Shown piece after piece: positions 1 to 7,509 of a DNA stretch of 64,000 nt (its first letter is position 1; each line of letters starts with the position of its first letter). The stretch covers positions 1 through 64,000 of the forward strand of contig NZ_JAGGNW010000002.1 in the NCBI RefSeq assembly GCF_018614875.1, given 5' to 3'. The position numbers were made by a program, and so were the translations under genes. The DNA is from Variovorax paradoxus (lineage in GTDB: Bacteria; Pseudomonadota; Gammaproteobacteria; Burkholderiales; Burkholderiaceae_C). Under the pieces are notes generated by a model. The model made no database searches and was not told the DNA's origin. It saw only the letters and a program-made list of their open reading frames with translations.

Positions 1-89
1 ACCGGGTTGTCCTGGCCGATATAGTCGTCAAGGCATTCGGGCAGCAAGGTGACTTGCTCGCGCGACTCGCCTTCGATGAATCGCTTCAT
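1..89 (-). CDS. IS1182-family transposase, N-terminal part (cut by window edge)
   Basis: The minus-strand reading frame starts at ATG 89-87 and runs off the left edge. The 29 visible residues begin MKRFIEGESREQVTLLPE and continue to a CLDDYIGQDNP motif. This is the typical start of IS1182-type DDE transposases, which open with a basic stretch followed by LLP-LDDYI--DNPVR. Only the extreme N-terminus is visible, so the DDE residues cannot be checked and it is not known whether the gene is intact. It probably belongs to an insertion sequence whose end lies just to the right, near the small ORF at 102-419. The family call rests on pattern recognition of a short segment. Confidence 0.72.
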   Translation of the reverse strand, partial: MKRFIEGESREQVTLLPECLDDYIGQDNP

Positions 90-101
90 GGGGCACCTCG
101 C

Positions 102-419
102 TCAGAACGGGTGCACCGATTTTAATTTTAGAAGAGCGGGACCGGAAGTCTTTTCACACAGCCTCGGCCGTGTGCCGAAGATTGCGAACAACACCGACAC
201 ATACAGGACAACGAATGCTACGCATGAGTAGGTCCGCAGCAACCACGGCCGACTCTGCTCGGATTCAGCTTTTGGAACGATAAGTGAGAGCGGGCCGAGC
301 AGGTCGGTCGACATTCGTCGGACCAACGGCTGGCCACGTCTACTCTGTTCGTACCGCCACATGAAATAGCCGGTCGCGAAGATGCCAAGTACCCCGCCGA
401 GTGAGTGTGCAGGCTCCAT
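102..419 (-). CDS. Small hypothetical membrane protein, possibly clipped by an IS
   Basis: This is a 105-residue frame from ATG 419-417. It has a short hydrophobic N-terminus (residues about 5-18), a basic loop, and one convincing membrane segment at about residues 65-88 (LLRTYSCVAFVVLYVSVLFA). The last 15 or so residues are not hydrophobic, and the stop lies only 13 bp from the transposase start, so the C-terminus may be sequence contributed by the IS end. The frame is open further upstream to 635, but that part crosses the inverted repeat at 493-659 and reads as low-quality protein, so the internal ATG was preferred. I do not recognise a family. It may be a remnant of a larger gene. Confidence 0.35.
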   Translation of the reverse strand: MEPAHSLGGVLGIFATGYFMWRYEQSRRGQPLVRRMSTDLLGPLSLIVPKAESEQSRPWLLRTYSCVAFVVLYVSVLFAIFGTRPRLCEKTSGPALLKLKSVHPF

Positions 420-860
420 GTATTCGTCGTTCGTGCTGCTGAAAGATGTTTGGTCCTGCCGGATTCTGCCGCAACCGCGAAGGTCCGCTGCTGGCCGATT
501 CTGTTGAAAAACTCGATGTGGCTTCAAGTGAGACCGTTTCTGGGGGTCACTGACCCCTTGGCTACTCGTCGTTCGCGTCTCCTGCGCGATTCTGAGAGGC
601 CGATTTTCGACTGCGGCAACGCGGGTGGTAAGCAATCGAGTTTTTCAACAGAATCGGCCGCGTCCGGCCCCTCGGTTCGGCCGATTGTGCCGCGGCATCG
701 GGTCCAAACGCGACCGCTCGCTTTCTAAAAAAGCGGACCTTCGGCGCTCAGGTCTTCTCGTCGTCCGTCAGCTTCCGGCGAACCCACCTTGAACGGCTCG
801 CCTGCGGCGGCCAGGGCGACGGATGTGCACGCTTCGTCCGCACCCGCAGCGGCGCCCCCG
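420..860. other. Non-coding stretch with IS debris
   Basis: No frame here looks like a protein on either strand. The only structure visible is the pair of 25-bp inverted arms at 493-517 and 635-659, listed separately. The part from 700 to 860 lies downstream of the GST stop and shows no recognisable gene. Confidence 0.5.
493..659. repeat. 25-bp perfect inverted repeat around a 117-bp core, likely IS or MITE ends
   Basis: The left arm 493-517 and the right arm 635-659 are exact reverse complements over 25 bp, both containing GAGTTTTTCAACAGAATCGG when read outward. GTTGAAAAACTC-type sequences are common at or near the ends of IS1182 and related elements, and an IS1182-like transposase begins at 89. 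The 117-bp core holds no gene. The arrangement fits a miniature element, or two IS ends brought together by deletion. Which IS it belongs to is an inference. Confidence 0.6.
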
Positions 861-1514
861 TCAGCCCGCTGGCAAGGGCGCGGCGTTGACCGCCAGTTGC
901 GCGGCGAACGCCCGCTGATAGGCCGGCCGCGCTTCGCCGCGAGCGACATAGGCGGCCAGGCTGGAAAACTCGTTCAGCAGGCCGGATGGTCGGAGCCTGA
1001 GCAGCACCGACACCATCAGCAGGTCGCCCGCGCTGAAGCCGCCGTCCAGCCAGTCGGCGTCGCCCAGTCGGGTGGCGAGCTGGGTCAGCCGGGCACGCAC
1101 CCGGTCCTGGACGAGGGGCAGGCGCGCGTCCTTCCAAGGCTTGTCGCCTTCCGCGAACTTGGCGGTGACGAGTTCGAGGATGGGCGGCTCGACCGTATTG
1201 AGCGCCGCGAACATCCACGCGATGGCGCGCGCCCTTGCGTTGGCATCGGCGGGGAACAGGCCCGGGTGGCGCTCGGCGATGTGCAGCACGATGGCTCCGG
1301 TCTCGAACAGCGCGAGGTCGCCTTCCTCGTAAGTGGGGATCTGGCCGAAGGGATGCAGCGCCAGATGCGCGGCCTCCTTCATCGCGCGGAAGGACACCAG
1401 GCGCACCTCGTAGGGCAGGCCGGCTTCCTCCAGTGCCCAGCGCACGCGCGTGTCGCGCGCCAGGCCCTTGCCGCCGTCGGGCGACCGTTCAAAGGCGGTG
1501 ATGGTGATGGTCAT
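861..1514 (-). CDS. Glutathione S-transferase family protein
   Basis: This is a 217-residue protein, a normal length for soluble GSTs. The N-terminal thioredoxin-like domain (about 1-80) carries the FGQIPTYEEGDLALFETGAI segment, holding the cis-proline and the Glu-Ser/Thr-type glutathione-binding motif, followed by a helical C-terminal domain (about 95-210). It would conjugate or reduce a substrate with glutathione in the cytoplasm; the substrate cannot be told from sequence. The start at 1514 was chosen because the residues that follow (MTITITAFERSPDGG) begin the first beta strand. The frame is open for 20 more residues upstream, but those are unlike GSTs. It stands alone with no operon partner. 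Confidence 0.88.
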   Translation of the reverse strand: MTITITAFERSPDGGKGLARDTRVRWALEEAGLPYEVRLVSFRAMKEAAHLALHPFGQIPTYEEGDLALFETGAIVLHIAERHPGLFPADANARARAIAWMFAALNTVEPPILELVTAKFAEGDKPWKDARLPLVQDRVRARLTQLATRLGDADWLDGGFSAGDLLMVSVLLRLRPSGLLNEFSSLAAYVARGEARPAYQRAFAAQLAVNAAPLPAG

Positions 1515-1574
1515 CGTGAGTGTCCATAGGTTGCCAGCGGCAGGTAGCGGAGCCGGATGCGGCTGATCTTGCAT

Positions 1575-2159
1575 CTAGGCGAGGCTGATTGAAAGTCGGG
1601 GCCATCGGTCTGCAAATCGCTTTTCCTTGACGCGCTGCCGGTAAGTTGCGACGTCTGCTCTGAGTGGGTTGTGCCGAACGCGCAGCTCGAACAGATCGTC
1701 AAGTCCATGCGGAGCGACTATGCCCAATGATCCATCCTCGTTCAGGTATACACCGACGCATGTTGCAAATTCCGGCCACGTCGCGATACCTTCTTCGAGA
1801 GATTCGAGAGGCGCCACCACCTGGTGGAGGGTGGCGGCGAACCAACAATGCACGCTGGCCTGATTTGTGACTTCCCAACGAAGATTGGGCATGGCCGTAT
1901 GAAGCCTGTGTTCGAGGTCGGCATCCTGCTCTGGACCCGCGTCGGCGTCGAAGTAGACGACGTCCACGTCTTCCACGGCCGAGCGCTGGTCAAAATCATG
2001 AAGGATGTCCCATACCAACGACCGGATGACGCCGGCGCCGATGCACCAGGATCGCAGGCCCAGCGAACGGACGGCTCGCAAAGCCGCCATCAGATCGGCT
2101 GAGGCATTCACCATTGAAGCGAGCTTCTGTTCGCGGTCCGCCTCAAGACTGAGAGTCAT
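1575..2159 (-). CDS. Nucleotidyltransferase-like protein (NTP_transf_6, formerly DUF925)
   Basis: This 194-residue protein has the hallmarks of the small NTP_transf_6 family: a CIGAGVIRSLVWD motif near residues 38-51, a following acidic strand VEDVDVVYFDAD with the presumed metal-binding aspartates, then a VTNQASVHCWF segment and a C-terminal APHGLDDLFELRVRHNP. The family belongs to the nucleotidyltransferase fold, but its substrate is unknown. The length is typical and it looks intact. It lies in a run of unrelated small minus-strand genes between IS debris and the Bug/Tct cluster, so the context gives no functional clue. Confidence 0.85.
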   Translation of the reverse strand: MTLSLEADREQKLASMVNASADLMAALRAVRSLGLRSWCIGAGVIRSLVWDILHDFDQRSAVEDVDVVYFDADAGPEQDADLEHRLHTAMPNLRWEVTNQASVHCWFAATLHQVVAPLESLEEGIATWPEFATCVGVYLNEDGSLGIVAPHGLDDLFELRVRHNPLRADVATYRQRVKEKRFADRWPRLSISLA

Positions 2160-2302
2160 TTTTCAACGGTAGATCGGTTGGCATCGACGAAGGTCTGGTT
2201 GTGACCCGAATTCTGCCGCGCAGCAGTGGCGCCGAGGGCCCCAAGGCGGTCAACAACCCAGTCCATTTCCGATCGCTATCAGCGCGGCATGGCAGGCGGG
2301 AT

Positions 2303-2698
2303 TCAGTTAATGATCTCTCCCATGCCTACGCGTACGCGCTCCCTGAGCTGCCGGATGTACTCCGCCTCAAAGAGTTCCCAGGTCTCCAGCTCGCCGACGA
2401 TCCGAAGCGGCTCCCGGCTGCGGTACGAGCGCGTGGGATTGCCCGGAAACTTCTTGTCGGTGACGTTGGGGTCGTCCTCGAAGGCGCCCGTGGGTTCGAC
2501 GATGTAGACGCGGCCACGGCCGTCGCCCTTCGCCATTTCGGCGGCCAGCCCGGCGCCCTTTGGCCAGGCGGTGAAGTAGATGTGGTTCATGACGACGCGG
2601 CCGTCGTAGTTTGAGCGGAAGCCTGCGGTGAGCAGGTCGCCCACCTGGAGGTCCGCCCGGGTGCCGTGGAAGTAAGGGCCGGTGTCCAAGACAGCCAT
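2303..2698 (-). CDS. arr: Rifampin ADP-ribosyltransferase (Arr-like)
   Basis: This 131-residue protein closely follows the Arr family, which inactivates rifamycins by transferring ADP-ribose from NAD to a hydroxyl of the antibiotic. Visible signatures are YFHGTRADL at residues 9-17, IYFTAW at 40-45, VYIVEPTGAFEDDPN at 64-78 and FPGNPTRSYRSREPLRIVGE at 84-103. The residues matching the known catalytic set are His11, Tyr41 and Asp75 or Asp76. It is slightly shorter than typical Arr proteins (about 138-150 residues) because the N-terminus before the HGT motif is only eight residues long. Chromosomal arr homologues are found in many soil bacteria, so this one need not be recently acquired. Activity is inferred from the family. 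Confidence 0.9.
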   Translation of the reverse strand: MAVLDTGPYFHGTRADLQVGDLLTAGFRSNYDGRVVMNHIYFTAWPKGAGLAAEMAKGDGRGRVYIVEPTGAFEDDPNVTDKKFPGNPTRSYRSREPLRIVGELETWELFEAEYIRQLRERVRVGMGEIIN

Positions 2699-2795
2699 CG
2701 CAGGCCGCTCCTCTGCAGAAAGGAAAAGCCGCGGAGTCTACTCGGGTCGATTTTCACGTGAGCCGTCATGAGTGAGGGCGGTTGGCCGACAGCGG

Positions 2796-3092
2796 CTACG
2801 CAGACGGACATCCCTTGTCCACCAACGTCAGCGTTAGTTCGACTTGATGCCGAGCTCTCAGCTCTTGTTCGAACTGAATGATCTTCGGCGGGCGCGTAAT
2901 TCTGCAAGCCGCAATCAGAACCCTGCTCGGCTTGATGCGCACGACTTCATCCACCACGGGCGTGGCAAGCTCGGATTTGACGTTGCCTACTTGATAGGTA
3001 GTTGGGGTAATGCGGACTTCGACGGGCTTGGACGCGAAGCAGCCGGCAAGCGTTACCGACGCGAGCGCAACAGACCAACGAATGAATCTCAT
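2796..3092 (-). CDS. Small predicted lipoprotein
   Basis: This is a 98-residue protein with a lipoprotein signal: MRFIRWSVALASVTLAGC places a lipobox LAGC with the modified Cys at residue 18. The mature part is short, rich in beta-prone residues and hydrophilic, with two further cysteines. I do not recognise the family. The start ATG at 3092 overlaps the stop of the DUF6194 fragment by 4 bp (ATGA), which suggests translational coupling, although the upstream frame itself looks truncated. The overlap could therefore be a by-product of the deletion that shortened that gene. Confidence 0.6.
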   Translation of the reverse strand: MRFIRWSVALASVTLAGCFASKPVEVRITPTTYQVGNVKSELATPVVDEVVRIKPSRVLIAACRITRPPKIIQFEQELRARHQVELTLTLVDKGCPSA

Positions 3093-3247
3093 GGTTCTCC
3101 GTCGAATTCGTTGTCTTTCGTGACGATGGTCGCGAAGGGAAATTGGTTGTCTGCACCATGGAAGAAGAAGGTGTTGTCGTCGGCCACTTCGAAATGGCCG
3201 CCGCCGAGCGAGTCGATGATGTGTTGGGTGATGTCGTCTTCGGTCAT
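3089..3247 (-). pseudogene. Truncated DUF6194 family protein
   Basis: This 52-residue frame matches only the beginning of DUF6194 proteins: MTEDDITQHIIDSL at the start, then DNTFFFHG and FPFATIVTKDNEFD. Full-length members run to about 150 residues and continue well past the ATIVTKD motif, but here the frame stops six residues after it (EFDGEP, stop). The remainder is not present downstream in any frame, because the following DNA encodes the lipoprotein at 2796-3092. A deletion or replacement has apparently removed two thirds of the gene. It may still be translated as a short peptide. Confidence 0.65.
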
Positions 3248-3255
3248 GGTGTTCT

Positions 3256-4278
3256 TCAGGGCTTCCAGCGGCGCAGCCCCAGCTCGTCCGCGAGCGCCTG
3301 ATAGGTCTTGATGCGCGCCTGCACATAGCCGTCGAGCGCGGCGCCGGTGAGCGCGAAAGGGTAGAGGCCGTGCCGTTCGCGCAGCGCCGCATAGCCGGGC
3401 GCGGCCGTGGCTTCGGCGAATGCCGCGCTCCATGCGCGGGCCGCCGCCTCGGGCACGTTCGCGCTCAGGTACAGGCCGCGCACGGTCGGCCAGACGATGT
3501 CCACGCCTTGCTCGCGCGCGGTCGGCACGCCGGTGAGCGCGCCGCCCAGCCGTGTTTCCGACAGCACCGCCAGCAGGCGCACCGCCGCACCGCCCGCGAT
3601 GGCCTGCAAGGCCTCGGCCGCGTCGCCGGGGAATGCATCGACGTGCTTGCCCTGCAGCGCGCCGAGTGCATCGCCGCCGCCCTCGAATGAGACGAAGCGC
3701 ATCGCCTTGTGATCGCGGCCCGCGGCGCGCACCAGCAGCGCGGCCTTCACCCAGTCCTGGCTGCCGACCGTGCCGCCCGCGCCGAAGGCCACGCGCGAGG
3801 GCTCCTGCCGCAGCGCCGCAACCAGGTCCTGCAGCCGCTTGTAGGGCGAGTCGCGGTGCACGGCGATCACGCCGTAATCGGTGCCGAGGGTTGCGATCCA
3901 GCGCACGGCCGAGGGCGCATGCGGACCGAAGCGGCCCTGCGCAAGGTTGAGCAGCGAGCCGCTCGAGAACGCCACCAGCGTGCCCGGCCCGCCGAGCCGG
4001 CCGGTGGCGATGCGGTCGAAGGCCACCGCGCCGATGCCGCCCGGCAGGTAGCGCTGGCCCAGCGGCGGCCGCGAAGGGCGCACGGCCTGCAGCGCATCGC
4101 GCGCGAGGGCGCAGGTGAGGTCGAAGCCGCCGCCGGCCTTGGCCGGGATCACGCACTCGGCCGCCGCCGCTGAAGGATCGCCGGCTGCCTGCGCCGCGGC
4201 GTTGCGGACGCTGCCGGGCAGGAGCAGCGCGGACAACGCACGAAGCGCGTGGCGGCGGGTGGCGGGGCGATTCGGCAT
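3256..4278 (-). CDS. Bug/TctC-family tricarboxylate-type substrate-binding protein
   Basis: This 340-residue periplasmic binding protein has a signal region at residues 1-30 ending in RNAAAQA. The Bug fold follows, with a variant ligand loop CVIPAKAGGGFDLTCALARD and VAFGAGGTVGSQDW in the second half. Bug proteins bind carboxylated compounds for tripartite tricarboxylate (TTT) transport or for signalling. It lies 24 bp downstream of the TctE-like sensor kinase in the same direction. In Bordetella the related BctC protein works with the BctDE two-component system, so this receptor may feed ligand information to the adjacent kinase. No TctA or TctB membrane component is present in the window. 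Confidence 0.85.
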   Translation of the reverse strand: MPNRPATRRHALRALSALLLPGSVRNAAAQAAGDPSAAAAECVIPAKAGGGFDLTCALARDALQAVRPSRPPLGQRYLPGGIGAVAFDRIATGRLGGPGTLVAFSSGSLLNLAQGRFGPHAPSAVRWIATLGTDYGVIAVHRDSPYKRLQDLVAALRQEPSRVAFGAGGTVGSQDWVKAALLVRAAGRDHKAMRFVSFEGGGDALGALQGKHVDAFPGDAAEALQAIAGGAAVRLLAVLSETRLGGALTGVPTAREQGVDIVWPTVRGLYLSANVPEAAARAWSAAFAEATAAPGYAALRERHGLYPFALTGAALDGYVQARIKTYQALADELGLRRWKP

Positions 4279-4302
4279 GGGGTGTGCGGCGCGGCGTGCC
4301 GG

Positions 4303-5724
4303 CTAGCTGCTGGCCGCCGGACGGGGCCACCAGATGATCGCATGCAGTCCTGTGCCGGCCTCGCGTGCTTCGAGCCGCAGCTCGCCCCGGTGTCGCTGCG
4401 CGATGGAGCGCGCAATGGCCAGCCCGAGGCCGAAGCCACCTTTGCCCGCGCGGGCGCCGCGGCGAAAACGCTGGCCCAGCGCGGCGCGCTCTTCGTCGCC
4501 GAGGCCGGGGCCGTCGTCTTCGACGTTGAGGCTCCAGCCCGCCGCATCGCCCGCCGCGAAGAGGGTGACCGTGCCTGCGGCCGGCGTGTAGGCAATGGCG
4601 TTCGCCACGAGGTTGCTCAACGCCTCGCGCAGCAGCTCCCTGTCCGCCACCGCGAAGAGCCCGGGCGCAGGCGCGTGGATGCCCAGGTCGATGCGCTTGG
4701 CGCGCGCGAGCGGCAGCAGGTCGAGGGCCACTTCGCGCAGCAGCGCCGCGAGGTCGAATTCGGCGGGCTCCACCGCCACCGTGTCGCTGCGGCCCAGCGC
4801 AAGCAACTGCTGCGCGCTGCGCGTCGCGCGGCCGATTTCGGTGCCGAGCGCATCGAGCGCGGCCTGCACCTGCGCCGGGTCCTGCTCGCGCTTCGCGTAG
4901 TCGGCCTGCATCTGCAGCGTGGTGAGGTGGGTGCGCAACTGGTGCGAGGCGTCGTCGAGAAACTGGCGCTGCTGCGTCACCAGTTCCTGCGTGCGCGACA
5001 TCTGCTGGTTGACGGCTTGCACCAGCGGCCGTACTTCGGCGGGAAGATCGGTGTCGGCGATGCGCGTCAGGTCGTCCGGCGTGCGGGCCTGCACCTCGCG
5101 CGCCAGCCGCGACAACGGCCGCAGCGCCGCCGCCAGCGCAATCGCGGTGCCGCAGAGCAGCATCGCCAGCACCAGCCCGTCGCGCAGCGCGGCGCTGCGA
5201 ACAAAGCGCGCGCTGAACTCCTGCCGCGAGCGCGTGCTCTCGCCCACCTGGATCAGCACGCTGCGTCCGGTGCTGCCGGCGGGCGCGCGGTCGAGGTCGC
5301 GCCGGTAGGCCGCGAGCCGCACGGCCTCGCCGAAATAGGTTGCGTCGTAGAAGGCCGGCGTGCCCATTCGCAGCTCGGCGGGCGGAGCGGGCAGGTCGGC
5401 ACTGCCGAGTTCGACCAGTCCGTCGGAGGTTGCCACGCGAAAGAACACCTGGCCGCTGGCCGTGAGCTCGAAGAATTCGAACATCGTGTAAGGCAGCTCG
5501 ACCGAAAGGCCGCCCGAAGCGGTCGAGATGTTGGCGTCGATGGATTTGAGCGCGCCCAGCAGCGAGCGGTCGTAGGCCGCGTTGGCGGCGGCCAGTGCGT
5601 CGTGCCGCGTCATCCACAGCTCGATGCCGGTCACCAGCAGCAGGGCGGGGAACAGCAGCAGCGCGAGCCGCTGCCAGAGACTGGCGCGCCGCAAGCGGTT
5701 GGCGATGCCAAGCGTCTCGCGCAC
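4303..5724 (-). CDS. tctE: TctE-like sensor histidine kinase
   Basis: This is a 473-residue inner-membrane histidine kinase. Membrane segments lie at about residues 18-36 and 182-202 and flank a periplasmic 2CSK_N-type sensor domain of about 140 residues. A HAMP-like region follows, then the phosphoacceptor H-box ASHQLRTHL with His261, an N-box NLVANAIAYTP and glycine-rich ATP-binding boxes (EDDGPGLG, GFGLGLAI). It directly follows the response regulator with no intergenic base, so the two are co-translated. It should autophosphorylate on His261 and pass phosphate to Asp51 of the partner. By homology it responds to extracellular tri- or dicarboxylates, possibly through the neighbouring Bug proteins. 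Confidence 0.88.
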   Translation of the reverse strand: MRETLGIANRLRRASLWQRLALLLFPALLLVTGIELWMTRHDALAAANAAYDRSLLGALKSIDANISTASGGLSVELPYTMFEFFELTASGQVFFRVATSDGLVELGSADLPAPPAELRMGTPAFYDATYFGEAVRLAAYRRDLDRAPAGSTGRSVLIQVGESTRSRQEFSARFVRSAALRDGLVLAMLLCGTAIALAAALRPLSRLAREVQARTPDDLTRIADTDLPAEVRPLVQAVNQQMSRTQELVTQQRQFLDDASHQLRTHLTTLQMQADYAKREQDPAQVQAALDALGTEIGRATRSAQQLLALGRSDTVAVEPAEFDLAALLREVALDLLPLARAKRIDLGIHAPAPGLFAVADRELLREALSNLVANAIAYTPAAGTVTLFAAGDAAGWSLNVEDDGPGLGDEERAALGQRFRRGARAGKGGFGLGLAIARSIAQRHRGELRLEAREAGTGLHAIIWWPRPAASS

Positions 5725-6390
5725 TCAGCCTTCTTCCAGCACGTAGCCGAGCCCGCGCAGCGTGACGATGCGCACGCCGGTGCCGTCGAGCCGCTTGCGC
5801 AGCCGATAGACCAGCACTTCGACCGCCTCGGGGTGCACTTCTTCGTCGTCGGAAAACACCCGCTCGAGAATCTGCTGCTTCGACAGCGGCTCGCCGCTGC
5901 GCTGCACCAGCGCGCGCAGCACCGCCAGTTCGCGCGGCGACAGCGCCAGCGCCTCGCCATCCAGCACGAACTGCCGGCGCGCGCCGTCATACAGCAGCGG
6001 GCCGCAGGCCAGGCGCGGATGCTCGACGCCGCGCGCACGCCGCACCAGCGCATGCAGGCGCGCTTCGAGCTCGGCGAGCGCGAAGGGCTTGGCCAGGAAG
6101 TCGTCGGCACCCGCGTTGAGCGAGGCCACGCGCTCGTTCAGCGAATCGCGTGCCGTGAGGATCAGCGCGGGCAGCCGCTGGTCGCGTTCGCGCAGCCGCT
6201 GCAGCACCGTGTGGCCGTCCATGCCGGGCAGGCCCAGGTCGAGCACCAGCGCATCGTGGTCGCGCTGCTGCAGCGCGCGGTCCGCGAGCCGGCCGTCGTC
6301 CACCCATTCGACCTGGATGCCCGAATGCTCCAGCGCCTTGCAGAGCCAGGTGCCCAGGGTGTGTTCGTCTTCGGCCAGCAGGATGCGCAT
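5725..6390 (-). CDS. tctD: TctD-like response regulator
   Basis: This is a 221-residue OmpR-type regulator. The receiver domain (1-115) has the acidic pocket at Glu7/Asp8, phosphoacceptor Asp51 in ALVLDLGLPG, and the conserved Lys101 in DFLAKPF. The winged-helix DNA-binding domain (about 130-218) ends with the usual VEVLVYRLRKRLDG and TLRGLGYVLE motifs. It is the first gene of the two-component pair, immediately upstream of the kinase, and 24 bp downstream of the Bug gene at 6415-7425 in the same direction. All four genes may form one operon for carboxylate-responsive regulation. TTT transporter genes are the usual targets but lie elsewhere. Confidence 0.9.
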   Translation of the reverse strand: MRILLAEDEHTLGTWLCKALEHSGIQVEWVDDGRLADRALQQRDHDALVLDLGLPGMDGHTVLQRLRERDQRLPALILTARDSLNERVASLNAGADDFLAKPFALAELEARLHALVRRARGVEHPRLACGPLLYDGARRQFVLDGEALALSPRELAVLRALVQRSGEPLSKQQILERVFSDDEEVHPEAVEVLVYRLRKRLDGTGVRIVTLRGLGYVLEEG

Positions 6391-6414
6391 GGCGCGATGC
6401 TAGAGGCTGCGCAA

Positions 6415-7425
6415 TCAGTCCGGCTTGATATTTGCCCTTGCAATGACTTTTTGCCAGCGCTGCTGTTCCGCCGCGATGAACTGCGCGAACTGCTCGGGCG
6501 TGCCGCCAACGGCCTCGGCTGCGTCGGCGGTCAGCCGCTGCATCGAATCGGGCGACTTCACGGCCTTCATCGTTTCGGCCGAGAGCCGGGCCAGGTTCGC
6601 GGGCTCGATGTTGGCCGGCGCGAGCATGCCGTACCACTGCGTCATCTCGAAGCCGGGGAAGCCTTGCTCGGCGACCGTGGCCACGTCGGGCAGCTGCGCG
6701 AGGCGCTTGGCCGAGCCGGTGGCAATGCAGCGCACCTTGCCGGCCTTGATGAAGGGAATGATCGCCGCGGCGCCGATGGCCGAGGCGTCGAGCCGGCCCG
6801 AGAGCAGGTCGGTCACCATCGGGCCGGTGCCGCGGTAGGGCACGTGCAGCATGAACACGTCGGCCGTCATCTTCAGGTATTCGAAAGCCAGATGGCCCGC
6901 GCTGCCGTTGCCCGCGGAGCCGTAGCTGAGCTTGCCGGGCTTCGACTTGGCGTAGGCGATGAATTCCTTGAGGTTCTTCGCGGGCACGTCCGGGTGCACC
7001 ACGTAGAGGCTGGGCACCTTGGCCAGCAGGCTCACGGGCTTGAAGTCCTTGTTCGCGTCGTAGGGCAGCTTGGCGAAGATGTACGGGTTGACCGCCAGCG
7101 TACCGATGTGGCCGAGGATCAGCGTGTGCTGGTCGGTGCTGCGCGCCACCTCGCTCATCGCGATGTTGCCGGCCGCGCCCGGCTTGTTGTCGACGAAGAC
7201 GCTCTGGCCCAGCGTGCGCGAGAGCTCGGCCGCAGTGGAGCGCGCCACGATCTCGGAACTGCCGCCCGGTGCGAAGGGCACGACGAAGCGCACCGATTTA
7301 CTGGGCCATGCCGGCTGGGCCGATGCGAGGGAAGGAAGCAGGCCGCCGAGGGCCAGCGCGGACCCGCCCTGCAGCCATTGGCGGCGCGTGGGCTGCAAGT
7401 CGTTCGAAAGGAAGTTGTCGGACAT
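6415..7425 (-). CDS. Bug/TctC-family substrate-binding protein
   Basis: This 336-residue periplasmic receptor starts with a Tat-like signal (RRQWLQGGSALALGGLLPSL, cleavage near SAQP). The mature part has the canonical Bug motif VRFVVPFAPGGSSEIVAR, then VDNKPGAAGNIA, YGSAGNGSAGHLAFE and the C-terminal FIAAEQQRWQKVI. It binds an unknown carboxylate or similar compound in the periplasm. The start at 7425 was chosen over the ATG at 7440 because GGAGA lies at a suitable distance upstream of it. It is the first gene of the minus-strand Bug-tctD-tctE-Bug run. Confidence 0.88.
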   Translation of the reverse strand: MSDNFLSNDLQPTRRQWLQGGSALALGGLLPSLASAQPAWPSKSVRFVVPFAPGGSSEIVARSTAAELSRTLGQSVFVDNKPGAAGNIAMSEVARSTDQHTLILGHIGTLAVNPYIFAKLPYDANKDFKPVSLLAKVPSLYVVHPDVPAKNLKEFIAYAKSKPGKLSYGSAGNGSAGHLAFEYLKMTADVFMLHVPYRGTGPMVTDLLSGRLDASAIGAAAIIPFIKAGKVRCIATGSAKRLAQLPDVATVAEQGFPGFEMTQWYGMLAPANIEPANLARLSAETMKAVKSPDSMQRLTADAAEAVGGTPEQFAQFIAAEQQRWQKVIARANIKPD

Positions 7426-7509
7426 GGTGCTTGTCTCCATCGATCTTGTAGAAAAGGAAAGCCGCCATCCTGCCCGGCGGATGCTGTCGGAATGCTGTCA
7501 GTCCGCGAT

